Shown here: piece by piece, positions 1-9,900 of the stretch
Layout: the number at the start of each line of letters is the position of its first letter
Numbering within the stretch: the first letter of the stretch is position 1
Source of the DNA: Thiocystis violascens
Lineage (GTDB): Bacteria > Pseudomonadota > Gammaproteobacteria > Chromatiales > Chromatiaceae
Assembly: GCA_020721065.1 (NCBI GenBank)
Contig: DYNM01000009.1
Span: 40,796-104,795 of the forward strand
DNA length: 64,000 nt
Direction: 5' to 3'
Position numbers and translations under genes: made by a program
Notes under the pieces: model-generated
Database searches by the model: none
What the model was told of the DNA's origin: nothing
Seen by the model: the letters and a program-made list of their open reading frames with translations, nothing else

Positions 1-169
1 CTGCGGCTTCACCCGCGACAGCTTGGCGGCGGCGCTGACGGCTGCCAACTTTGGGCGCGTCGGCGTGATTGCCCGCCCGGAATACGGTGATTTATGGGGA
101 TTTGCGAGCGTGCAACCGCTGCTCGCCGCTGACTTTGCCGAATTAAGCCAGCGCGTGTTCATTCAATAA
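1..169 (+). CDS. C-terminal end of a probable SAM-dependent methyltransferase (5' end outside window)
   Basis: The frame beginning at base 2 is open from the window edge to a TAA at 167-169 and encodes 55 residues. The pattern CGFTRDSLAAALTAANFGRV followed by a short strand (GVIARPEYGDLWGFA) resembles the last helix and strands of class I methyltransferases, where a 'GFT..tL...L..aGF' helix precedes the final beta hairpin. The SAM-binding motifs lie upstream of the window, so neither substrate nor subfamily can be judged. Family assignment is by pattern only. Confidence 0.45.
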   Translation, partial: CGFTRDSLAAALTAANFGRVGVIARPEYGDLWGFASVQPLLAADFAELSQRVFIQ

Positions 170-180
170 TCAATACCAAC

Positions 181-208
181 TTGATTAACATTATTTTATT
201 CTTATATT
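181..208 (+). promoter_or_regulatory. Candidate sigma-70 promoter for the AhpD-like gene
   Basis: TTGATT (181-186), a 16-base spacer and TATATT (203-208) lie in a very AT-rich stretch 60 bases upstream of the start at 269. It is the only promoter-like pair in this gap. GAGG just before the start codon is the ribosome site. Prediction from sequence only. Confidence 0.35.
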
Positions 209-268
209 ATTCATAAAATTGTGTTATGCTGCTATGCAACAAAATAACAATTTTTCACTGAGGTTTAC

Positions 269-868
269 ATGGCAAGTGCATCATTACGTTCTTCTGTGCA
301 AGGACAACCATTTAATGACGTGCTCAACGAATTACACGCGCATACCTTCACCGGAGTGCCCGGTGAATCCGATCCGTTTACGTTGAGCGAATTAGACCGC
401 GAATATATTGCGTATGCGCTGGCGCTGTATTATCAATGCGATCATTGCAGCCAATATCACGGTCGCGCAATTGAACGCTTGCGCAAAGAGTTAAACTGCG
501 TCGATTGGGATTGGCAGGCAGAAATGGTCAAGTTAATTCTATTTTTGCGCACCAGTCACGATACGATTTCAACCTTGGAATGGAAAGGCTGGACGGAAGC
601 ATGGCGGAGTTTTGCGGAGCGGATTCATCATCATCATTTTGGGCTGGGCTGCAACATTGCGTATGCGATTGGCATTGCCCGCGCTGATGAGCATTTAATG
701 ACGGTGGCGTTCAAATCATTAACGATTCTGTTTGCCGATGAGCCGACGTTATTAGGTGCAATTCGGGATATTGATCGGGTGGTGGTATTTATGAAAGCTG
801 CGACTTCAAAAAACCGCACTGATCCGATTTTGCGGAAGCAATTACAATCACGCGGCATTCAAGTATAA
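269..868 (+). CDS. AhpD-like / carboxymuconolactone decarboxylase family protein
   Basis: A 199-residue soluble protein without a signal peptide. The diagnostic feature is C57-D-H-C60-S-Q-Y-H64, a CxxCxxxH motif in a helix, as in the AhpD-like superfamily where the two cysteines and the histidine carry out thiol/peroxidase chemistry. The preceding segment (LSELDREYIAYALALYYQ) matches the helix that comes before this motif. Members are often peroxidatic or redox-relay proteins, but the substrate here is unknown. It is transcribed alone, with a promoter-like pair upstream and a strong hairpin downstream. Start is the ATG at 269 with GAGG about seven bases before it. Confidence 0.7.
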   Translation: MASASLRSSVQGQPFNDVLNELHAHTFTGVPGESDPFTLSELDREYIAYALALYYQCDHCSQYHGRAIERLRKELNCVDWDWQAEMVKLILFLRTSHDTISTLEWKGWTEAWRSFAERIHHHHFGLGCNIAYAIGIARADEHLMTVAFKSLTILFADEPTLLGAIRDIDRVVVFMKAATSKNRTDPILRKQLQSRGIQV

Positions 869-888
869 CCATGTATTGAATAAAATAA

Positions 889-916
889 CCCCGCGCTGTC
901 ATTCAACAGCGCGGGG
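889..916 (+). terminator. GC-rich hairpin after the AhpD-like gene
   Basis: Perfect 10-bp stem CCCCGCGCTG / CAGCGCGGGG with an 8-base loop, 20 bases after the stop codon. No long U-tract follows, so termination strength is uncertain; the hairpin abuts the REPIN-like element. Confidence 0.55.
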
Positions 917-917
917 T

Positions 918-1051
918 GTAGGTTGGGTTGCCGCTGTTGGCAACCCAACAACTGACGCCAACATCACTGCGATTGAATGACACCGTTGTCGCATAAGGGA
1001 GTTGGTTTTTTCATGCGTTGCAGTTGGGTTGACGCAGTCAACCCAACCTAC
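918..1051. repeat. REPIN-like / MITE-like element with 13-bp terminal inverted repeats
   Basis: The 134-base block begins with GTAGGTTGGGTTG (918-930) and ends with its exact reverse complement CAACCCAACCTAC (1039-1051). Each end is itself a small hairpin: GGTTGGGTTGCC...GGCAACCCAAC on the left and TTGGGTTGACgcaGTCAACCCAA on the right. A doublet of inverted palindromic units is the layout of REPINs, mobilised in trans by RAYT transposases. No RAYT gene is in the window. Elements starting GTAGGTTGGGTT are widespread in bacteria, which supports the call, but copy number here is unknown. Confidence 0.65.
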
Positions 1052-1056
1052 GACTT

Positions 1057-1395
1057 TCACGGTCGCAACATAAAATCAACATGCACCGCATCAAAGGGAA
1101 ATTCAATTGCGCCATCTTTACGGCGATTTAATAAGCCAGCATTGACTAACACGGCGACATCTTCATGCACGATTTTTACTTGGCAACCCACCCGCCGCAC
1201 GATTTCACATAAACTGACCGGTCCCAAACCAGTGATCGCATTTAGAATAGCCCAGCGACGCGGCGTTAATGTTTTCCATAAATCAGCGGTGGTTTCAAAA
1301 CCACGAAAATGATCTTGTGCATCGCCATTAAATGCTTTGATAAAACGAGCGTTAATGACATCGCGCTGTAACACACCAATTGTCACCATGCTCAT
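1057..1395 (-). CDS. TumA-like HTH antitoxin of a TumE/TumA toxin-antitoxin pair
   Basis: A 112-residue protein with a winged-helix look: residues ~40-100 carry a 'lTprRWaILnai...GpvSlcEIVRRvGcqvk.vhedV..LvnAGLl' pattern as in MarR-like regulators. It follows a TumE-type gene with a 4-base overlap (1392-1395), the usual toxin-first order of that family. Its role would be to bind the toxin and autoregulate the operon. The pair is itself coupled to metZ upstream. Alternative: a plain HTH regulator unrelated to a toxin. HTH fold is seen in sequence; the antitoxin role is inferred from the neighbour. Confidence 0.6.
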   Translation of the reverse strand: MSMVTIGVLQRDVINARFIKAFNGDAQDHFRGFETTADLWKTLTPRRWAILNAITGLGPVSLCEIVRRVGCQVKIVHEDVAVLVNAGLLNRRKDGAIEFPFDAVHVDFMLRP

Positions 1396-1679
1396 ACTTG
1401 CCCCGCCTGATAGTCATCAACCCGCTGCCAAAATTCATTTAATAGTTCAATTAAAATCGCTTCGGGCGTTAATGCAGAATGCGCCAGTTGTCGTCCGGCT
1501 CCCGTGTCATTATCTAACGCAAAGACGCAACTGCCGTTCACTATAAAAGCGAGTCGATATTTTAGTTGGGAATGGTGCGTGGTGTGGTTGGTAACGCGCC
1601 AGACGCGCAATTGTGCAAAAGCGCGTTCTCCTTGCTGCACATGCGCACTAAATAATTGCTCACTGTGGTCATCTTTCAT
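1392..1679 (-). CDS. TumE-like (DUF6516 family) toxin
   Basis: A 95-residue protein with the small-toxin signature of the TumE/DUF6516 family: a strand 'LRVWRVTN', then K40-Y41 in 'QLKYRLAFIVNG', then D56-N57-D-T-G 'DNDTGAG', then a helix ending in 'LLNEFWQRVDDY'. Family members typically read YKYSL..., yDNe.GkGdH; the GDH stretch is divergent here (GAGRQLAH). The start overlaps the metZ stop by four bases (ATGA, 1676-1679), so the toxin is probably translated by re-initiation after metZ. The molecular target is not evident from sequence. Assignment is moderately confident because the core motif is only partly conserved. Confidence 0.55.
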   Translation of the reverse strand: MKDDHSEQLFSAHVQQGERAFAQLRVWRVTNHTTHHSQLKYRLAFIVNGSCVFALDNDTGAGRQLAHSALTPEAILIELLNEFWQRVDDYQAGQV

Positions 1680-2917
1680 AATGATGGCAGCGTGTGAAAT
1701 GCTAAATCTGCTTGAATGTCTTGAATTGATTCTAATCCCACCGCAATCCGAATTAAACCATCGCTAATTCCCACTGCTGCGCGTTCCTCCGCCGTCAAGC
1801 GCCCGTGCGTGGTCGTCGCCGGATGCGTGATCGTGGTTTTGGTGTCGCCGAGATTGGCGGTAATCGACAGCAGCCGCGTGGCATCAATCAATTGCCACGC
1901 CGCCGTTTGTCCGCCGTGTACCGCAAACGTGACGATGCCGCCGCCAGTGCGCTGTTGATTGCCGACGAGATGCTGCTGCGGATGGTCGGGCAAACCGGGG
2001 TAATAGACCTGCGCAACCGCCGGTTGCGTGCGCAGCCACGCAGCGAGCTGCGCGGCGTTTTGAGAATGCGCCAGCATCCGTAATTCCAACGTTTCCAAGC
2101 CTTTAAGAAAAATCCACGCATTAAACGGACTCAGCGTCACTCCGGCGGTGCGCAACACGCCGTACACCTCCTCGCCGACGATTTGGCGATTGCCGACCAC
2201 TGCGCCGCCGACGCAGCGCCCTTGTCCGTCAAGATATTTCGTCGCCGAATGCACCACCACATCTGCGCCGAGTTCCAGCGGACGTTGCAGCGCCGGGGTG
2301 CAAAAGCAGTTATCCACCGCCAGCAGGCAGTCGTGACGATGCGCGAGATCGGCGAGCTGGCGCAGATCGACCATTTCCATCAGCGGATTGGACGGCGTCT
2401 CGCAAAACAACAGCCGCGTGCGGTCATCAATTGCCGTCTCCCACGCGCCCAAGTCAGTCAGCGGCACAAACACGGTCTCAATGCCAAACCGCGCTAAATA
2501 CTTGTTAAACAACATGGTTGTGCTGCCAAACAGACTGCGCGACGCCACGATCCGCTCACCGCTGCGCAACAAGCCCATGCACGTCGCCAAGATCGCCGCC
2601 ATGCCCGACGCAGTCGCCACCGCACACTCACCGCCTTCCAACGTCGCCAGCCGCTCCTCGAACGCCCGCACAGTTGGATTGGTGAACCGCGAATAAATGT
2701 TGCCCGCTTGCGCACCACTGAACCGCGCCGCAGCTTCAGCCGCGCTGGCGAAGACATAGCTGGAGGTTGTGAAAATTGGCTCGCTGTGTTCACCCTCCGC
2801 CGTGCGCTGATGACCGGTGCGAATGGCGCGAGTAGCGAACTGCAATTCTTCCCAATTCTGTGATGACAACAGCGGGTTTTCTAATTCAGTTGTGAATTCC
2901 ACAGGCGATGTACTCAA
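1676..2917 (-). CDS. metZ: O-succinylhomoserine sulfhydrylase
   Basis: A 413-residue fold-type I PLP enzyme of the Cys/Met metabolism family. It would convert O-succinylhomoserine and sulfide to homocysteine in methionine synthesis. Visible features: N-terminal 'AIRTGHQRTAEGEHSEPIF', active-site tyrosine region 'GNIYSRFTNPT', PLP-contacting D202, Schiff-base lysine K227 in SATKYLDGQGR, and 'LADLAHRHDCLLAVDN'. The GQGR context after the lysine is typical of MetZ rather than MetB/MetC. It lies downstream of purF on the same strand, an order common in gammaproteobacteria. Its stop overlaps the start of a toxin-like gene. A heptamer array sits immediately upstream of its start. Confidence 0.92.
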   Translation of the reverse strand: MSTSPVEFTTELENPLLSSQNWEELQFATRAIRTGHQRTAEGEHSEPIFTTSSYVFASAAEAAARFSGAQAGNIYSRFTNPTVRAFEERLATLEGGECAVATASGMAAILATCMGLLRSGERIVASRSLFGSTTMLFNKYLARFGIETVFVPLTDLGAWETAIDDRTRLLFCETPSNPLMEMVDLRQLADLAHRHDCLLAVDNCFCTPALQRPLELGADVVVHSATKYLDGQGRCVGGAVVGNRQIVGEEVYGVLRTAGVTLSPFNAWIFLKGLETLELRMLAHSQNAAQLAAWLRTQPAVAQVYYPGLPDHPQQHLVGNQQRTGGGIVTFAVHGGQTAAWQLIDATRLLSITANLGDTKTTITHPATTTHGRLTAEERAAVGISDGLIRIAVGLESIQDIQADLAFHTLPSL

Positions 2918-2923
2918 TAGAAA

Positions 2924-2951
2924 GTTGGCAGTTGTCGGTTATCAGTTGTCA
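2924..2951. repeat. GTTGTCA-type heptamer array, four units
   Basis: GTTGGCA GTTGTCG GTTATCA GTTGTCA in tandem between purF and metZ, ending seven bases before the metZ start codon, so it forms the metZ 5' leader. The same heptamer recurs at 11756, 22161-22300, 25249 and 26251. Confidence 0.75.
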
Positions 2952-2999
2952 GTATTACGTTAAATGCAACTGCCGCAGTGATGATCAACAGACGGGAAT

Positions 3000-4514
3000 T
3001 TAATCCGAATTATAAAGATCAAGCGCCGTCTCACAATTCGTTAAATGCGGATGTTTCGCACGATCATTGCGCCGCGCTTCTAAACCGCGCAAATACTCCG
3101 GCGTGACATCGCCAGTAATATACACGCCATCAAAAACGGAAGTATCAAAACGATCAACGTGACTTTTACCTTTTTTCTGCACCGCCACAATTAAATCATT
3201 CAAATCTTGAAACAACAATCCATCCGCGCCCAATTCGCGTGCGACTTCTTCATCGCTGCGCCCGTGCGCAATCAATTCACTCGCAGCCGGCATATCAATG
3301 CCATAGACATTCGGATACCGCACTGGCGGTGCTGCCGAGGCGAAATAGACTTGATGAGCGCCAGCTTCGCGTGCCATTTGAATAATTTGCTGTGAAGTGG
3401 TGCCGCGCACAATGGAATCATCAACTAAAAGCACGTTTTTCTTGCGAAATTCTAAACTGATGGCGTTGAGTTTTTGCCGCACTGATTTCTTGCGCACCTT
3501 TTGTCCGGGCATGATAAAAGTGCGCCCAATATAGCGGTTTTTAATAAACCCTTCGGCATAAGACACGCCCAGATGATTGGCTAATTGCAACGCAGCCGTG
3601 CGGCTAGTGTCTGGAATAGGAATCACGACATCAATATCGTGATTTGACCATTCACGTTTAATTTTAGTCGCCAGCTTTTTACCCATCCGCGAGCGGGCTT
3701 TATAGACTGAAATGTTATCAATGATTGAATCAGGACGCGCAAAATAAACGAATTCAAAAATGCAGGGTGAGAGAATTGGCTGCGGCGCACATTGCTGAGT
3801 GTACAATTGCCCATCAATCGTCATTAACACCGCTTCACCCGGCGCAACATCCGCCACAATTTTGAAACCGAGCGCATCTAATGCGACGCTTTCTGAAGCA
3901 ATCATGTATTCCACGCCATCGCTGGTTTCGCGCCGTCCATAAATTAAAGGACGAATCCCGTTAGGATCACGAAAGCCAAAAACGCCAAAGCCGGGAATCA
4001 TTGCCACTGCCGCATAACCACCGCGACAACGTCGATGCACTCCCGTCACTGCACGAAAAATATCTTGTTCATCAATACGCAATTTGCCCTGTTGCTGCAA
4101 TTCGTGCGCAAAGATATTTAATAGCACTTCCGAATCAGAATCGGTATTGAGATGCCGCAAATCATCAGCGAAAAGATCGCGTTTCAACGCATCCGCATTG
4201 GTCAAATTGCCGTTGTGCGCTAATACAATGCCGTAAGGGGAATTGACATAAAACGGCTGCGCTTCGGCGGAACTCGCCGCGCCAGCAGTGGGATAACGGA
4301 CATGACCGATGCCGAGCGTGCCGCGCAATTGAATCATGTGACGGGTTTGGAAGACGTCGCGTGCCAACCCATTATCTTTGCGCAGGAACAGACGCTCGCC
4401 CTGACAAGTGACGATGCCAGCGGCATCCTGTCCACGATGCTGCAACACCAGCAACGCATCATAAAGTGCTTGATTAACGGGACTTTTACCGACGATGCCA
4501 ACGATGCCGCACAT
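3000..4514 (-). CDS. purF: Amidophosphoribosyltransferase
   Basis: Catalyses the first committed step of purine synthesis: glutamine + PRPP to phosphoribosylamine. The start at 4514 is chosen because PurF must begin Met-Cys, with C2 as the glutaminase nucleophile after Met removal (MCGIVGIVG). An upstream in-frame start would bury it. The Ntn-hydrolase domain spans ~1-240 (HRGQD, RYPTAG, NGNLTN). The phosphoribosyltransferase domain spans ~250-470 with the PRPP loop [13 protein letters not shown] at 361-373. The 504-residue length is normal. No cluster of Fe-S cysteines is evident. It is divergent from the diguanylate cyclase and followed by metZ after an 82-base gap. Confidence 0.96.
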   Translation of the reverse strand: MCGIVGIVGKSPVNQALYDALLVLQHRGQDAAGIVTCQGERLFLRKDNGLARDVFQTRHMIQLRGTLGIGHVRYPTAGAASSAEAQPFYVNSPYGIVLAHNGNLTNADALKRDLFADDLRHLNTDSDSEVLLNIFAHELQQQGKLRIDEQDIFRAVTGVHRRCRGGYAAVAMIPGFGVFGFRDPNGIRPLIYGRRETSDGVEYMIASESVALDALGFKIVADVAPGEAVLMTIDGQLYTQQCAPQPILSPCIFEFVYFARPDSIIDNISVYKARSRMGKKLATKIKREWSNHDIDVVIPIPDTSRTAALQLANHLGVSYAEGFIKNRYIGRTFIMPGQKVRKKSVRQKLNAISLEFRKKNVLLVDDSIVRGTTSQQIIQMAREAGAHQVYFASAAPPVRYPNVYGIDMPAASELIAHGRSDEEVARELGADGLLFQDLNDLIVAVQKKGKSHVDRFDTSVFDGVYITGDVTPEYLRGLEARRNDRAKHPHLTNCETALDLYNSD

Positions 4515-4703
4515 GACAATTCTCGCCATCGCTGCGGCAAAAGAAGTAATACCGGAGCGATGAAGCAAATGATTGAAAACGCGGCAAGGTAACGCAGAAT
4601 TTCACACTGGGCAATGAAACGCCCAATAGCGCGGTTGCGCGGAATATCAGGGCAGCTCAGGATGCAAAACGGTCTCAATTCATCACTAACGCGGCGCATA
4701 GTT

Positions 4704-6950
4704 ATGACGGTCGTCCACCAACTCAGCGACTGGCTCTGGCGATTTCTCATCGTCATCACCATCGTGCCCGTCGGATGGTCTGCAACTGCTCGCGCCGCGC
4801 CCCCCGTCACACTCACCGCCGCTGAACGCGCATTCATTCAAGCCCATCCCGTGCTCACGCTCGGCACCGGCGATGCGTGGGAACCTTACGTCATCGTCAG
4901 CCCCGACGGTCACATCAGCGGTTATGACGCCGACATCCTCGCGCAGATCAAACGTCTCACCGGTTTAGACATCCGCCTGTTGCCCGGCGACTGGCGACTG
5001 CGGCAAGAACAAGCGCAACGACGCGAAATTGACGGCCTGAGCACCGGCGGCATTCACGCCGAGCGCCGCGTTTATCTCAATTTTTCCGACCCTTACATTC
5101 GGCTCAACAAGTTTGTTCTCGTCACCAAAGGCAACCCGCTCAACATCCGCACCCGCGCCGATTTGGACGGACGCAGCATCGCCATTCATCGCAGCAACTT
5201 GTCAGATGAAAAAGTCGCGCAAGGTTTCCCCCGCTCGCACATCGTCCCGCTCGACAGCGTAGACGCCGTGATTGAAGCCGTTTCCAGCGGGCGCGTTGAC
5301 GCCACCTTTGATAACGGAGCCATGCTGTATCGCGCCAATCGTATTGGCAGCCCTTATTTACAATTTGCGTTATCAATCAATGAATCGCTTGATCTCGCTT
5401 TTGGCATTCGCAATGATTGGCCAGAAGCCATTTCAATTATTAACAAAGCCTTAACTGCACTCGGTGATGCCGAGCGCCAACGCATTCAAGCCCACTGGTT
5501 TTTAACGCCGCTTGACAACACAAAATCGCTCACCAGCCGCGTGAGTTTGAATAACGACGAAACTGAATTTTTAGATCGGCTCGGCGCAATTCGACTGTGC
5601 ATTGATCCGAATTGGATGCCGATTGAAGCCTTGCTGCCAGACGGCAGTCATCAAGGCATTTTGCACGACTTAGTTGCCGAATTAATGCAGCGTTTGGGAC
5701 GCAACACTGAATTAATTCGCACCACCAGTTGGGATGAATCACTTGCCACCATTCGTGCCGGACGCTGCGACATGATTTCAGGTGCCGCAATTACGCCAGA
5801 ACGCAGCGAATATCTTAATTTTACGCGCCCATTATTAACCGAACCGTTGGTGCTCGCCATTCGCGCAGATAATACATTTGATGGCAGTTTGAATCACTAT
5901 TTTAACCAAACATTTATCATGGTTTCTGGACATGCTGCAATTGAATTACTGCGCCGTAAAAATCCAGCGATGCGCATTGTAGAAGCACCAGATGTTGCCA
6001 CCGCAATTCGCGCCGTCGCTAACGGTAATGCGTTTGGTTACATCGACTTATTGCCCACGATTACTTGGACGGCGCAGCATAACAACATTCTCAATATCAA
6101 AATTTCTGGCAATCTCGACGAATACTATGAGTTAGCCATCGCAGTGCGCAAAGAATTACCGTTATTATTATCAACGTTATCTAAAGCTGTCGCCAGTTTA
6201 CATCCTGAAGATATTGAAAAAATCCGCGATTACTGGATTTCAATTCGCTATGAACAGCCCGCCGATTATCGCTGGCTGTGGCCGTATCTTTGCGGCGGGA
6301 TTGCTTTATTCGTCACTATGTTACTGTGGACACATCGTCTCACCCGCTTAAATGAAGCCTTACGCGCTGCCAATACGCGCATCACTTTATTAACCATTAC
6401 TGACGAACTCACCGGCTTATTTAATCGCCGTCATTTCCATGAAGTGATGGAACGCGAATGGCGGCGAGCACTGCGCGAACAACGCCCGCTGCATTTACTC
6501 ATCATTGATATTGATTATTTCAAATTGTATAACGATCATTATGGTCATCCCGCCGGAGATGTCGTCTTAAAGCGCGTGGGTCACTTATTAAACTTTTACA
6601 CGCGGCGCGGCAGTGATTTTGCATTTCGGATTGGTGGCGAAGAATTCGCCGTATTGCTCACAGAAACCAATCAAGATGCGGCGCTCGTCTTTGCGGAATC
6701 ATTACGCAATGGCACAGAACAGCTCGCTATTCCTCATATCGGTAGTCATGTAGCACCAGTTGTCACTTTATCATTGGGTTTAGTGTGTATTTTCAATGAT
6801 AGTCCAACTGCGACACTGTTGAATTGGGAAACGGTTTATCACCGCGCTGATGAATTGTTATATCAAGCCAAAACGGAAGGACGTAATCGGGTGATTGCGG
6901 GGCAGTGGCACGCATCAACACCACATTCTGCAACCGAATGTCATCATTGA
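4704..6950 (+). CDS. Diguanylate cyclase with two periplasmic SBP_bac_3 sensor domains
   Basis: A 748-residue membrane protein: N-terminal signal/anchor (LWRFLIVITIVPVG), two tandem type-3 solute-binding domains (~25-265 and ~290-515), one transmembrane segment (YLCGGIALFVTMLLW, ~535), a short coiled linker, and a C-terminal GGDEF domain. The active site reads GGEEF at 644-648, with an intact product-inhibition site RGSD starting nine residues before, so an active, feedback-inhibited enzyme making c-di-GMP is expected. Amino acids or related solutes are the usual ligands of such domains; the ligand here is unknown. Start at 4704 precedes the signal sequence; an upstream in-frame ATG at 4614 would add 30 residues unlike a signal peptide. 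It is followed closely by the acyltransferase fusion. Confidence 0.9.
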   Translation: MTVVHQLSDWLWRFLIVITIVPVGWSATARAAPPVTLTAAERAFIQAHPVLTLGTGDAWEPYVIVSPDGHISGYDADILAQIKRLTGLDIRLLPGDWRLRQEQAQRREIDGLSTGGIHAERRVYLNFSDPYIRLNKFVLVTKGNPLNIRTRADLDGRSIAIHRSNLSDEKVAQGFPRSHIVPLDSVDAVIEAVSSGRVDATFDNGAMLYRANRIGSPYLQFALSINESLDLAFGIRNDWPEAISIINKALTALGDAERQRIQAHWFLTPLDNTKSLTSRVSLNNDETEFLDRLGAIRLCIDPNWMPIEALLPDGSHQGILHDLVAELMQRLGRNTELIRTTSWDESLATIRAGRCDMISGAAITPERSEYLNFTRPLLTEPLVLAIRADNTFDGSLNHYFNQTFIMVSGHAAIELLRRKNPAMRIVEAPDVATAIRAVANGNAFGYIDLLPTITWTAQHNNILNIKISGNLDEYYELAIAVRKELPLLLSTLSKAVASLHPEDIEKIRDYWISIRYEQPADYRWLWPYLCGGIALFVTMLLWTHRLTRLNEALRAANTRITLLTITDELTGLFNRRHFHEVMEREWRRALREQRPLHLLIIDIDYFKLYNDHYGHPAGDVVLKRVGHLLNFYTRRGSDFAFRIGGEEFAVLLTETNQDAALVFAESLRNGTEQLAIPHIGSHVAPVVTLSLGLVCIFNDSPTATLLNWETVYHRADELLYQAKTEGRNRVIAGQWHASTPHSATECHH

Positions 6951-6961
6951 GCGAGGGTGTT

Positions 6962-9900
6962 ATGGGACAATTATTCCGCATTACCGGCTTTTTATCGTAT
7001 CTCGTGATGCTATTTTTGAATGCGTTTGTAGATTTAGGACACAAAATCATCATTCAAAATACGCTCTTCAAAACCTACGACGGTGCTGCGCAGATTTTAT
7101 TCACTGCGATAGTCAACGCGCTAATTTTATTGCCTTTCGTTTTGTTATTGACGCCATCTGGATATTTATCCGACCGCTTTCCTAAAAATCAGGTGATGAA
7201 AACCAGTGCTTGGATTGCAGTGGCTTTCACAACCGCAATCACGCTCTTTTATTATATCGGCTGGTTTTGGGCAGCGTTTGCGATGACTTTTTTATTGGGC
7301 GCACAAGCAGCAATTTATTCACCAGCGAAATACGGTTTTATTAAAGAATTAGTCGGCACTGAAGCTCTCGCAGCCGCAAATGGCTGGGTGCAAGCCACCA
7401 CCACCACCGCAATTCTTGCGGGCATTTTTGTATTTTCTATTCTCTTTGAACAGCAATTAACTGCCGCAGCATTTACCACACCCAATGACATCATGCACTT
7501 CATCGCGCCATTAGGTTGGTTATTGGTATTGTGCTCATTGATTGAAGTCACGCTGGCGTATCGTTTACCGCACCGCGCCGCCCAACACATCGCAGCATTT
7601 GATTGGGCGGCGTATCGCAGCGGGCGCTCACTGCGCGACAACCTGCGCCGCACCCACGCGCAACCGGTCATTTGGCGAGCAATCATCGGCTTGGCGCTGT
7701 TTTGGGCGATTTCACAGGTGCTATTGGCGGTCTTTCCCGCTTTCGCCAAAGACGCGCTCGGCGTCACCAACACCATCGTCATTCAAGGGATGATGGCCTG
7801 CGCCGGACTCGGCATCATCGCCGGCTCCATCATCGCCGGACGGTTGTCACGCGGTCACATCGCCACCGCGCTGATTCCAGTGGGCGCAATCGGCGTCGCT
7901 ATCACGTTGTTTATATTGCCAACTCTCAGCAGCGTCACTGCGCACACGCTCAACTTTTTCAGTCTCGGCGTGTTGGCGGGATTCCTGCTCGTACCGCTCA
8001 ACGCGCTGATGCAAGCACAAGCGCCACCGACGCAGTTGGGGCGCATCTTGGCCGCTAATAACTTCATTCAAAACAATCTGATGCTCGCGTTTTTAGTGCT
8101 CACGGTCGCCGCTGCGTATTTCAATCTCAGCAGCTTGGTGTTGTTGCTGGCGCTGGCTGTGATCGCCGTGATTGGCGCGGGTTACAGCCTCACGCAGTTG
8201 CCACAAGCTTTGGTGCGCGTCCTGATTCACGGCGCGATCTCAGCGCGGTATCGCTTAACAATCATTGGTTTAGAACAGCTCCCGCCGAGCGGTGGCGTCT
8301 TGTTGCTGGGCAATCACGTCAGTTGGATTGATTGGGCGCTGCTGCAAATCGCCAGCCCGCGTCCGGTGCGTTTCGTGATGGAACGGGCGATTTATCAGCA
8401 TTGGGGCTGGCGCTGGTTGCTGGATGTGTTTGGCGTGATTCCGATTTCCCGCGCCAGCAGTCGCCAAGCCATTCGCAGCGTTGCTGAAGTGCTTGATGCC
8501 GGTGAAGTGGTGTGCGTTTTTCCCGAAGGCACGTTGAGCCGCAATGGACAACTATCTGATTTTAAGCGTGGTTTTGAATTAGCCGCCCAAGCTGCGCAGC
8601 ACGGCGTGATCGTCCCGTTTTATCAGCGCGGGCTGTGGGGCAGCCGCTTTTCCTGCGCCAGCACCGCGCTCAAACGCCAGCGGCGAGTGCGCGGACGCCG
8701 TGAAGTCTGCATCGCATTTGGGCAGCCGCTGGCGCTGACGACGGGCGCGGAAACGGTCAAACAAGCGGTATTTCAACTGTCGGTTGCGGCGTGGCAGCGT
8801 CACGTTGCGCAACTGCCGACGGTGCCGGAAGTGTGGTTAGCGACGGCGAGCCGTCAGCGCAGCGCCGTGACGGTGATTGATTCCAGCGGCGGGACGTTGA
8901 CCAATCGCCGTTTAATCACGGCAGTCTGGCTCTTTGCAGCGCGGCTGCGCCAGCTCGTGCCGGAGCCGGTGATCGGGATTGCGTTGCCGCCGAGTAGCGC
9001 CGGGGTGATCGTCAATCTGGCGGCGCTGGCGCTGGGCAAAACGGTGGTCAATCTCAATTACACCGCTGGCACGGCGGCGCTGCGGGCGAGCGTGGCACAA
9101 GCGGGTATTCGTCACGTCATCACGGCGGAGCGGTTTTTACGGCGGCTGGAACAACGCGGCATTGATTTACCCGCCGCGCTGCCAGAGGTGACGCTGCAGC
9201 GGCTCGAAATTCTCCGCGCTGAGATCGGACGCAGTGCGGCGTTGACGCGGCTGGTGCTGGTCAGCGTGTTGCCGCAGTGGGCGCTGCGGCGGGTGCTGCT
9301 GCGCCCCACTGCGCCGACGGCAACGGCAGCGATTTTGTTCTCCAGCGGCAGCGAAGGTGTGCCCAAAGGCATCGAACTGACGCATCGCAATCTGGTTGCC
9401 AACGTGCAGCAAACCGCTGAGGTGCTCAATGTGCAGGATGAAGAGCGCGTGTTGGCGAATCTGCCGTTATTTCATGCGTTTGGCTTGACGGTGACGACGG
9501 TGCTGCCGCTGCTGGAGGGGATTCCGTTGATTTGCCATCCCGATCCAACTGACGTGCTCGGCACCGCCAAAGCGATTGCCCGGCATCGCGCCACGCTGTT
9601 TTTCAGCACTGCGACTTTTTTACGGCTGTATGTCCGCCACCAGCGCGTTGATCCGCTGATGTTGCAATCGCTGCGGCTGGTGATTGCTGGCGCAGAGCGA
9701 CTGGGTTCTGCCGTGCGCGAGGCGTTTGCGCTGAAGTTTTATCTGCCGATTTATGAGGGTTATGGCGCGACCGAGACGACGCCGGTAGCGAGTGTCAATG
9801 TGCCCAACGCGCTTGATCTGGATAACTGGAAAACGCAGTCGAGTTCGCGGCTGGGCACGGTGGGAATGCCGCTGCCGGGGACGTGTTTTCGCATCGTGGA

